The translations under genes and the position numbers were made by a program. Of a DNA stretch of 64,000 bases, positions 57,988 through 64,000 are shown one piece after another. Each line of letters opens with the position of its first letter. The stretch's first letter is position 1. Below the pieces are notes generated by a model. That model saw only the letters and a program-made list of their open reading frames with translations, made no database searches and was not told the DNA's origin. The stretch is from JBBQBM01 sp038317375 (lineage in GTDB: Bacteria > Patescibacteriota > Saccharimonadia > Saccharimonadales > JAGQMS01): positions 21,899-85,898 of the forward strand of contig JBBQBM010000001.1 of the NCBI GenBank assembly GCA_038317375.1, in the 5' to 3' direction.

Positions 57988-59529
57988 CTACATATATTTA
58001 ACTTTTGTAACGCTCGGCGGTTTTATGGGGTTGACCTTTGCGATCGGCGGAATCATGGGCGAAGTATTCATTGAGTTCCCGCTCGGTCCCTGGCCACCAG
58101 CAAAGGCTGGTTTCTTGACTTCTACTTTCGGTGCGCTTGGTGGCGTGTATACTGCGCCGTGACCGACGTTATCAACAACGGGGTTTATTGTAACCGGTGT
58201 TGCTACTATCGGTGCCGACATTGAATTTCCACTAGGACCCTGTCCTGCAGCAAAGCCTGGAGTCGTAGATTGTGGTAACGGATCGTTAGTTACTTTAGGT
58301 TCGGGTGACACTTTAATTACCGGCTTACCGTAGCTGCTGTAACCAATAGTTCTTGGGTCAGTACTGCCAGGGGAGTTGGGCATGCCATCTTGAGAACGAT
58401 TATCTGGAACGCTTGGTTTTACGTTTGGCTTTAAACCATCTAGAGCGTCGTGGGTAGAGTTAGTAGCGTTTGTTTGATAGGTAGTTGAGCTGGCCTTACC
58501 TTCAACCTTCGGTAAGTTATACCGTTGGCCACCCATGCCCATATCTGCAGATGGAGTCGTAGAACCATTAGTACCAGGAGCCCCGGCAATGCCAGAGTCT
58601 TTGGCGGACGGTACTATTATCTGTGGTTTACTAGCGCCGTTACCACTTGGTTTTACGTTTGGCTTTAAACCATCTAGAGCGTCGTGGGTAGAGTTAGTAG
58701 CGTTTGTTTGATAGGTAGTTGAGCTGGCCTTACCTTCAACCTTCGGTAAGTTATACCGTTGGCTACCCATGCCCATATCTGCAGATGGAGTCGTAGAACC
58801 ATTAGTACCAGGAGCCCCGGCAATGCCAGAGTCTTTGGCGGACGGTGTTGTTTTTACAGTCGGTATCTGACCAGGAAGGTCTACGCCGCGAGGCTGAACG
58901 CCTGTCTGAGTAGTAATCTTCGGTGTTTTAGGGACGCCGTTATTGTTATTTTTCGCCTTTAGGAAATCTAGTTCTTCGGTATCGGTTGCTTTTTGCTTTT
59001 CATTGACGGTGAGTATTCCTTGATAGCCCTGGCTTGGGGTGCCTTGGAATCCAGCAATTTGCTTAACCTCTTTGAGTGCATCTTCGCGCGACATTCCGGT
59101 TTGTGCCATAACGTTAGTAACCTGCACGTTCTCTATAAAAGTCTTCATATGGGCATCGTCCATTGCAAAGAAATTATCAAGATCTTTTGCCTTCTGCTGG
59201 TCCTTAGGGTCTTTGCTGGCCTTTAGCTTAGCGTGATCGGCAGTGAGCCGAGCCATATCAATAGCGCCCTGGCTTTCAACAGCAACACCACCAACAGTTG
59301 TCATTGTTTGACTCTGGCCATCGACCTTAACTGTCTTTTTGTCACCGACAAGCCCGTTTAGCCCGCCGAGCTCTTGGTAGGTAATATGCCCATCTTTGTT
59401 CGTATCAAAACTTTGTAGTGCCTCGGCCTTTGTTAAATTACCGTCTCGGTTGATATCACCAACTATTACTTTTGCGCTAGCTGCAGCCTGCGTGTCTATG
59501 TCTTGCATAGGGTCTATTTTTGGGGGCAT
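57988..59529 (-). CDS. EF-hand protein with long Pro/Gly/Ser repeats
   Basis: 513 aa with no signal peptide or membrane segment. Two canonical EF-hand loops: DINRDGNLTKAE (25-36) and DTNKDGHITYQE (42-53). A helical middle (about 75-200) is followed by about 300 low-complexity residues containing two nearly identical 67-residue repeats (SAKDSGIAGAPGTNG...KPNVKPS) and two PAFAGGQGPSGNSM-type blocks. AGGAGATTAGG precedes the ATG. Calcium binding is well supported; cellular role and location are unknown. Confidence 0.75.
   Translation of the reverse strand: MPPKIDPMQDIDTQAAASAKVIVGDINRDGNLTKAEALQSFDTNKDGHITYQELGGLNGLVGDKKTVKVDGQSQTMTTVGGVAVESQGAIDMARLTADHAKLKASKDPKDQQKAKDLDNFFAMDDAHMKTFIENVQVTNVMAQTGMSREDALKEVKQIAGFQGTPSQGYQGILTVNEKQKATDTEELDFLKAKNNNNGVPKTPKITTQTGVQPRGVDLPGQIPTVKTTPSAKDSGIAGAPGTNGSTTPSADMGMGSQRYNLPKVEGKASSTTYQTNATNSTHDALDGLKPNVKPSGNGASKPQIIVPSAKDSGIAGAPGTNGSTTPSADMGMGGQRYNLPKVEGKASSTTYQTNATNSTHDALDGLKPNVKPSVPDNRSQDGMPNSPGSTDPRTIGYSSYGKPVIKVSPEPKVTNDPLPQSTTPGFAAGQGPSGNSMSAPIVATPVTINPVVDNVGHGAVYTPPSAPKVEVKKPAFAGGQGPSGNSMNTSPMIPPIAKVNPIKPPSVTKVKYM
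58412..58612. repeat. 201-bp direct repeat, copy A
   Basis: Almost identical to 58646-58846 (offset 234 bp, one difference noticed, GGCCACC versus GGCTACC). In frame within the EF-hand protein gene; a recent duplication. Confidence 0.92.
58646..58846. repeat. 201-bp direct repeat, copy B
   Basis: Second copy of the repeat at 58412-58612. The near identity of silent positions indicates recent duplication or ongoing gene conversion and predicts copy-number variation among strains. Confidence 0.92.
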
Positions 59530-59649
59530 CCTAATCTCCTAGTTTTTATTTTTTTAATTTTTATGGTCTGAGTTAAATGCTAGCAAAAATACTTATGCTT
59601 TGTCAAGGGTGACGCCTCTGGCTAGATTTTCGGTTTGTAAGTACGGATA

Positions 59650-60234
59650 TTACATGTCCGAGGTGGTAGCTTTGGTCGAAGCAGTGGATGCGCCTAGCGA
59701 CGGCTGCGGAAGGGCGATCTTAGCGCCAATTGAACGGCGATCTTTGGCGCTGACTTTCGACGAATCAATAAATACTATTTTCGACTTGGTAACCTCTTGA
59801 ATCTGCGACCTACCAAAGACTAATCTGTCGGTAGATAGCCGGCCTATAAGGTTGGGCCTGACATAAAACTTTTGGATGAATAGGCTCTGTTGATCAATAG
59901 CAAAATCCTCGACAATTCCGACTCGTCTAGACCCGACATAAGCTTTTAACTTTTCAAGCGAAAATCCAAGTTCGAGAATCGGTCTGAGCCGAACAGCGTC
60001 GCTCGGGTCCATGAGCCGATCGTGATCATCGATCACAATAGCTCTTTGTGTTAGGTCGCGAACGTCGGAGGGTGAAATTAACTGATCGCTTCGCTCGCCA
60101 ACAATTCGGCAGGTGATGCCGTCGACATGCAGGTTGTGCGGGTTAATGACCAGCCCAACGACACGCCCAATCCGCCCAGCTGATCGAATACTACCGACCA
60201 CCATATTTTTGAAGCAACTACCCTGAATTAACAT
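59650..60234 (-). CDS. PRC-barrel domain protein
   Basis: About 194 aa. Two PRC-barrel-like halves: GSIRSAGRIGRVVGLVINPHNLHVDGITCRIV and RRVGIVEDFAIDQQSLFIQKFYVRP, each a short beta barrel. C-terminal Ser/Thr/Ala tail. Such domains occur in RNA metabolism and photosynthetic reaction-centre proteins; role here unknown. ATG 60234 has TAAACT about 10 bases upstream and no ribosome site. Confidence 0.75.
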   Translation of the reverse strand: MLIQGSCFKNMVVGSIRSAGRIGRVVGLVINPHNLHVDGITCRIVGERSDQLISPSDVRDLTQRAIVIDDHDRLMDPSDAVRLRPILELGFSLEKLKAYVGSRRVGIVEDFAIDQQSLFIQKFYVRPNLIGRLSTDRLVFGRSQIQEVTKSKIVFIDSSKVSAKDRRSIGAKIALPQPSLGASTASTKATTSDM

Positions 60235-60288
60235 AATCACAGTTTAGCGCTTTTGTTTTTATTATGCAGGTTTTACAATACAAATATC

Positions 60289-61515
60289 GTGTTTAAGTTC
60301 TTTAGGACACTGATAGTAATTATCTCAGTACTTGGACTAACGCACCCTCCACTAGTTAAGGCCGAGATATTGAGTGAGTCGAGGATTGTCATCTCTGAGG
60401 TACAAACAGAGTCAGAGGTAAGTGCCTATGATGACTTTATTGAACTTTCTAATCGTTCTGAAGACGATGTTGACGTTACTGGTTGGGAGATCCAAACCAA
60501 AGCTACTAGCGCAACTTCAGATTGGATTACGCGCATCGTTCTAGATGGGACCATCTATTCCGGCGGATCAATAATTTTGAGCTACTCTAGCGACAGCCAT
60601 CCGTATTTAGACGATATCGCTAGTGGACATTTTTTGGCAGGGCTGTCGACGACTGGCGGGCACGTTCGCATCCTTGATACTAATCTTGACATCGAAGAAG
60701 ATAAACTTGGGTGGGGGACGGCGATGGACTCTGAGCTGCTTCCCGCCCTAAAGCCATTCGCGCCCTATTCATTAAGTCGAAAGAACGTAGAAGGCCTTTA
60801 TATTGACACTAATGATAATCTTGCCGACTTCGAGCTCGGAGTGCCAACGCCTAGAGCAGATAATTTCGCACCAGAGGAAGATCCGCCACCCGAAACCAAT
60901 CCAGAAGAACCTCCTGCCGACGAAGAGCCTCCGGTCGATGACACAGAGGGCCCATCGGCTGAAGAACCTCCGGCTGACGAAATACCAGCAGAAGCACCAG
61001 AGGAAGTCATGACCCCTGCTCTAATACCGCTTCGTATTAATGAACTTTTTCCAGACCCTGTCTCACCAGAAACTGATGCTCAAGACGAATGGGTGGAGAT
61101 TTATAACCCTAACGACACAGAGATTAACCTCGAGAATTATAAACTGCAAACCGGCAATAGCTTTAGCTATAGCTTTACGTTTGCCGAAATCACAATATCG
61201 GCTGGTGGCTATATCTCTGTTTCATCAGGCGAGAGTAGCTTGGTGCTTAGCAATAGTGGTGGCGCTGCTCGTTTACTCGACCCGCTCGGAAATGTCGTAG
61301 ACGCTCTGGCTTCGTATCCTAATGCCGAGCCGGGTGAGGGCTATGCATTTGATGGTTTGGCCTGGAGTTGGACGACTACCCCAACTCGAAATGCAGAAAA
61401 TATTATGACCCAAATGCTAATCGAACCAAAAATAATAAAAGCAGCAGTTAAAAGTGTTAAGAAAGTAACTACTGTCAAAAAGCTACAACTACCAAAAAGG
61501 CCGCCCCGGCAGTAA
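60289..61515 (+). CDS. secreted lamin-tail-domain protein, C-terminus frameshifted
   Basis: About 408 aa in this frame. Signal peptide (FFRTLIVIISVLGLTHPPLVKA), lamin-tail domain 1 (SRIVISEVQTESEVSAYDDFIELSNRS...), a Pro/Glu-rich linker, and lamin-tail domain 2 (LRINELFPDP..DEWVEIYNPNDTEINLENYKL). It stops after KKLQLPKRPPRQ, but the -1 frame from the AAAAA at 61470-61474 continues KATTTKKAAPAVKPKKL, then a membrane segment SVLAGTGVLAILYGGYEYR and an Arg-rich tail to a TAA at 61725-61727. The intact protein is thus expected to be anchored at its C-terminus. GTG 60289 is preferred: TACAAT lies 9 bases upstream. Confidence 0.75.
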   Translation: MFKFFRTLIVIISVLGLTHPPLVKAEILSESRIVISEVQTESEVSAYDDFIELSNRSEDDVDVTGWEIQTKATSATSDWITRIVLDGTIYSGGSIILSYSSDSHPYLDDIASGHFLAGLSTTGGHVRILDTNLDIEEDKLGWGTAMDSELLPALKPFAPYSLSRKNVEGLYIDTNDNLADFELGVPTPRADNFAPEEDPPPETNPEEPPADEEPPVDDTEGPSAEEPPADEIPAEAPEEVMTPALIPLRINELFPDPVSPETDAQDEWVEIYNPNDTEINLENYKLQTGNSFSYSFTFAEITISAGGYISVSSGESSLVLSNSGGAARLLDPLGNVVDALASYPNAEPGEGYAFDGLAWSWTTTPTRNAENIMTQMLIEPKIIKAAVKSVKKVTTVKKLQLPKRPPRQ

Positions 61516-61727
61516 AACCAAAAAAACTAACGCAAACAAGTACTACGCGCGACGTATTTAAAGACCCGGCAACAATTAGCACCGAGCCGCCACTCCACCC
61601 AAGTGTACTTGCTGGCACCGGGGTGTTGGCTATACTCTATGGTGGATATGAATACCGCGAAGACTTTTCAAATAGATTGTTTAGACTTAGGCGCTACCTA
61701 CGCTTTCGGCGAGGCGGTCGGCGCTAA
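61470..61727 (+). pseudogene. out-of-frame C-terminal anchor of the lamin-tail protein
   Basis: Continuation in the -1 frame: Lys/Ala/Thr-rich stretch, then HPSVLAGTGVLAILYGGYEYREDF and RLFRLRRYLRFRRGGRR. Membrane helix plus basic tail is the expected anchor of this protein. A lost A in the A5 run, programmed -1 slippage at CAAAAAG, or a sequencing error would each explain it. It overlaps the start of tsaE by 80 bases. Confidence 0.65.
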
Positions 61728-62118
61728 GCTGTGTGGTGGTGAGGTTTTTGAGATTGTTGGCGACCTTGGAAGTGGCAAAACAGCATTAGTTAGAGGTATA
61801 GCTAGCGCGCTTGGGTTAGAAAACGAAGTCACTAGCCCTAGCTTTACAATTAACAACCTCTACAAGTCAAAAAAACTCAACCTCAGCCACTATGACTTTT
61901 ATCGTCTTTCAGATGCCGGAATCATGGCAAACGAACTTAGCGAATCAATCAATGAACCGCGAACAGTCACCTTTATCGAGTGGGGCGACACTGTTAAAGA
62001 TGTTTTGCCAGTTAAAAGAGTTGTGATTACATGCACCACGACCGGTGAAGACTCCAGGAGTTATTCTTGTTCGTATCCTGAGCCCCTAGGTTATTTATTT
62101 GAAGGCGTCTCAATATGA
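61648..62118 (+). CDS. tsaE: tRNA threonylcarbamoyladenosine biosynthesis ATPase TsaE
   Basis: About 156 aa. EIVGDLGSGKTALVRGIASALG (Walker A), SPSFTINNLY, HYDFYRLSD and FIEWGD are the TsaE signatures. Works with TsaB and TsaD to make t6A37 on ANN-decoding tRNAs. Start ATG 61648 lies 11 bases after TATACT; ATG 61639 is also in frame. Overlaps tsaB by 4 bases. Confidence 0.93.
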   Translation: MNTAKTFQIDCLDLGATYAFGEAVGAKLCGGEVFEIVGDLGSGKTALVRGIASALGLENEVTSPSFTINNLYKSKKLNLSHYDFYRLSDAGIMANELSESINEPRTVTFIEWGDTVKDVLPVKRVVITCTTTGEDSRSYSCSYPEPLGYLFEGVSI

Positions 62119-62507
62119 TAATCCTATGTCTCAAAACCGATCAGCCAGAAGCATATCTCGGGTTATTTAAAGACGACCAGTTGTTGAAGGACATTTCTTG
62201 GGAGGCGCACAGGGAGCTATCGAACACTATTTTCCAGAAGCTTCAATCTCTTCTATCTTCACAAAAACTAAAACTGACACAAATCGAAGGTATTGTTTGC
62301 TTTAAAGGTCCAGGCTCATTTACGGGCCTTCGTATCGGCCTAACAGCTGCTAACGGGCTAGCCTATGCCTTAAATGCAAAAATTATTGCAACAGACGGCG
62401 TGGACTGGGCGAGTGGTGGTATCAAAAAGCTGATTAAAGGCGAAGACGAGAAAATTGCACTACCTTTTTATGGGGCAGAAGCGCATATAACTACTCCGAG
62501 GAAGTAG
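62115..62507 (+). CDS. tsaB: TsaB-like protein, short form
   Basis: 130 aa. N-terminal ASKHA lobe: MIILCLKTDQPEAYLGLF, then IEGIVCFKGPGSFTGLRIGLTAANGLAYAL, the exact TsaB motif. TsaB is usually about 220 aa, so the second lobe is almost gone. Either a minimal partner for TsaD or a truncated gene; its overlap with tsaE and intact motif suggest it is still used. Converges on the Fur gene with 17 bases of overlap. Confidence 0.85.
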   Translation: MIILCLKTDQPEAYLGLFKDDQLLKDISWEAHRELSNTIFQKLQSLLSSQKLKLTQIEGIVCFKGPGSFTGLRIGLTAANGLAYALNAKIIATDGVDWASGGIKKLIKGEDEKIALPFYGAEAHITTPRK

Positions 62508-62919
62508 GCTTTTGACAGGCCAAGCAAAGCCCCAACATCTCGATAGTATGGCTACTAACTACAGAGAAGTTATTCTTTCGCGCAATAGTCTTGAGAAGAC
62601 CTTCTAGAATGTCATCGTCAAAACTAACTGTCTTTCCGCAGGATTCGCATCTTAGGTGGTGATAGTGGTCACTCTGGTCGCTCGAAAGCTGAACGTAGCG
62701 GTTCTTCCCGGCACCGGTTTCTGAGACCAAGCCAACTTTTCGGAATAGGTCAATATTCCGGTAGACGGTCGAAGCATCAATGCCGGCGGGGGAGCAATCC
62801 TTAACTAAAGCAGGGAAGTGTATGATGCCTTTTTCGAGTTGGGTAAAGATAAAACGCCTAGGCAGAGTATCTCGCAGGTTATACCGTCCGGCTATATCAA
62901 CAAATTTTGTGTATTCCAT
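62491..62919 (-). CDS. Fur-family metal-responsive regulator (Zur/PerR/Fur)
   Basis: About 142 aa from ATG 62919. Winged helix with TLPRRFIFTQLEKG, SPAGIDASTVYRNIDLFRKVGLV, then metal-binding DHYHHLRCESCGKTVSFDDD and a second CLAC near the end: two CxxC pairs making the structural zinc site. Divergence from a ZIP zinc importer makes a Zur role most likely. TATGAT lies about 9 bases upstream, suggesting a leaderless mRNA. Confidence 0.9.
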   Translation of the reverse strand: MEYTKFVDIAGRYNLRDTLPRRFIFTQLEKGIIHFPALVKDCSPAGIDASTVYRNIDLFRKVGLVSETGAGKNRYVQLSSDQSDHYHHLRCESCGKTVSFDDDILEGLLKTIARKNNFSVVSSHTIEMLGLCLACQKPTSSE

Positions 62920-62920
62920 A

Positions 62921-62956
62921 TTGCAAATCATATCGCATATGCGAATCTTTTGCAAA
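62921..62956. promoter_or_regulatory. candidate Fur/Zur operator between divergent genes
   Basis: TCGCATATGCGA (62933-62944) is a perfect 12-bp palindrome, flanked nearly symmetrically by TTGCAA (62921-62926) and TTGCAA (62950-62955). It overlaps the -10 region of the Fur-type gene and the TTGCAA/TAAAAT promoter of the ZIP gene, so one site could control both. Confidence 0.65.
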
Positions 62957-62989
62957 AACAATAGATTTTTGTAAAATATGACAAGAACT

Positions 62990-63748
62990 ATGAATTTGCT
63001 TTATCTACTAGTACTAGCCACTATCGGTAGTCTTGTTTCGCTAACAGGTGGAGTTTTGTTGCTTTTAAATAAAAAGTTTGCCTATAGAATTGCTAAATTT
63101 AGCAATTCTTTTGCAGCCGGGGCTCTGATTGCTGCCGTTTTCTTTGATCTATTGCCTGAAGCTTTAAGAAACTCTAGTAAATCGACTAATGATATCTTTA
63201 GTTGGGCCCTGATTGGCATTATCGCATTTTTTATTCTAGAGAGACGACTACGATGGTTTCATCACCATCATGAGCATAACGGAGATCAAACGGTTCCTGC
63301 GATGCTAATAATTGGTGATACTCTGCACAATGCAATCGATGGAGTAGCTATCGCTTTTGCCTATTTGGCCTCACCGGCCGTTGGTGTAGTAACAACAATT
63401 GCTGTAGCGACGCACGAAATACCACAAGAGATTGGCGATTTTGGATTGCTACTAAAGCTAGGTTGGCGCCGAAGAAATATTGTTATCGCGAATGTTGTTA
63501 GTGCGATGGCGACTATTGTTGCTGCAACCGTGGTGTTTTTTGTCGGCCGCAACCATGAGGCGCTAGTATCGCCAGCATTATCCCTCTCGGCAGGTGTTTT
63601 GTTATACATTGCTTTGAGCGATGTTTTGCCTACGGTTCACGAGAAGCATCCGTCTCGTAAATGGTTAGATAGCTCAAATGTTTTGCTCATTGCGGGAGCT
63701 GCAATTGTTTATATAGCTATAAGAGTTGCTGCTCATATTGAAGGATAA
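62990..63748 (+). CDS. ZIP-family metal transporter
   Basis: About 252 aa, about eight membrane segments. Signature helices GDTLHNAIDGVAIAFAY and THEIPQEIGDFGLLL carry the His/Asp/Glu metal ligands of ZIP importers, with a His-rich loop FHHHHEHNGD between earlier segments. Zinc or iron uptake. ATG 62990 is chosen because TAAAAT (62972-62977) touches the earlier ATG at 62978; the four extra residues make no difference to function. Confidence 0.93.
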   Translation: MNLLYLLVLATIGSLVSLTGGVLLLLNKKFAYRIAKFSNSFAAGALIAAVFFDLLPEALRNSSKSTNDIFSWALIGIIAFFILERRLRWFHHHHEHNGDQTVPAMLIIGDTLHNAIDGVAIAFAYLASPAVGVVTTIAVATHEIPQEIGDFGLLLKLGWRRRNIVIANVVSAMATIVAATVVFFVGRNHEALVSPALSLSAGVLLYIALSDVLPTVHEKHPSRKWLDSSNVLLIAGAAIVYIAIRVAAHIEG

Positions 63749-63779
63749 AGACCTTTTCAAGTTGAGAAAAAACTCGTAT

Positions 63780-63948
63780 TATAATATCTAGTCAGGGATT
63801 TTTGTGAATTACTAGGTTCTTTAGAAACCACCCCCTGTGTTAAAAGAACATTTTAGATAAACAGCTCCACCGAAAACAGACTGATAACTAGAGAAGTGAA
63901 AGCGATGTTATAGCCGAGTCGGCGAGCTTTAAAGAAAGGACAATTATT
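63780..63948 (+). ncRNA. long structured 5' leader of the next gene
   Basis: TATAAT at 63780-63785 starts a leader of about 155 bases before the ATG at 63949, unusual in a window where most leaders are near zero. Pairing possibilities include CTAGT/ACTAG (63787-63813), GGTT/AACC (63815-63829) and GCCG-AGT-CGGC (63913-63923). AAAGGA precedes the start codon. It does not match a riboswitch consensus I recognise. Confidence 0.45.
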
Positions 63949-64000
63949 ATGGAAATAGTCGCCATTGTGCTTGCAGTGGTCGGGCTTGGTGCTGGATACG
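63949..64000 (+). CDS. rny: probable ribonuclease Y, N-terminus only
   Basis: The window ends after 17 codons: MEIVAIVLAVVGLGAGY. A very short N-terminus going directly into a hydrophobic helix ending in GxGxGY is how RNase Y begins, and rny is often near recA. With so little sequence the call is tentative. Confidence 0.4.
   Translation, partial: MEIVAIVLAVVGLGAGY

Noticed and set aside
1..64000. Recoded UGA (glycine) as in some CPR lineages
   Set aside because: glmM, grpE and recX end in TGA at their expected family lengths, with the next genes positioned accordingly.
1..64000. CRISPR arrays, IS elements, rRNA
   Set aside because: No regularly spaced repeats, transposase-like proteins or rRNA-like stretches were seen.

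Overview
The window reads as a compact genome fragment of a Patescibacteria/CPR bacterium, most like Candidatus Saccharibacteria (TM7). The basis is gene content: phosphoketolase plus acetate kinase, a type IV pilus locus next to ComEC, a sortase with surface proteins, a short HrcA and a short TsaB, very small intergenic gaps, and many small proteins of unknown function. This assignment is inference; no rRNA is present to confirm it. TGA behaves as a normal stop (glmM, grpE and recX end on it), so the UGA-glycine code of Gracilibacteria/Absconditabacteria is excluded.

Layout. 0-10.8 kb: a GlmM-type phosphohexomutase, two small unknown proteins, the phosphoketolase-acetate kinase pair, a membrane protein carrying a pilin-like domain, and a minus-strand thiol-redox cluster (flavin disulfide reductase, stand-alone ATP-cone, CcdA-like protein, His/Cys-rich anchored protein). 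10.8-19.5 kb: a Ca2+-type P-type ATPase, a very strong promoter driving two tiny ORFs, a HAD phosphatase, a possible 2OG oxygenase, sortase plus GLUG-type surface protein, an M16-like protein and a tiny basic protein. 19.5-33 kb: housekeeping (tRNA-CAU, tilS, ftsH, murJ, lepA, bcp, a guanylate kinase-like gene) and the heat-shock regulon hrcA-grpE-dnaK-dnaJ with three CIRCE operators. 33-38 kb: an unknown protein and an operon of three RimK-like ATP-grasp ligases, one fused to a RimB/retropepsin-like domain. 38-38.4 kb: tRNA-Lys with a displaced copy of its 3' end. 38.9-55.6 kb: a DNA-uptake and recombination block (comEC, yebC, ruvC, four pilin-like genes, ruvA, ruvB, then pilO/N/M, pilA, pilC, pilB, recA, recX). 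55.6-64 kb: an AbrB-like protein, an ABC exporter, an EF-hand repeat protein, PRC-barrel and lamin-tail proteins, tsaE, tsaB, a Fur-family regulator divergent from a ZIP transporter, and the start of a probable RNase Y gene.

How it fits together. Many genes are preceded by a good -10 box only 6-10 bases before the start codon, so leaderless transcripts look common at operon heads, while genes inside operons use Shine-Dalgarno sites or overlapping stop/start codons. Central metabolism here is substrate-level: phosphoketolase makes acetyl-phosphate and acetate kinase makes ATP. ComEC, pili, RuvABC and RecA side by side suggest natural transformation as one functional block. Most promising for new biology: the triple ATP-grasp operon, the two-peptide locus at 13.6-14.0 kb, a five-copy 20-bp palindrome family, the pilin-domain membrane protein, and tRNA-derived repeats at two tRNA loci.
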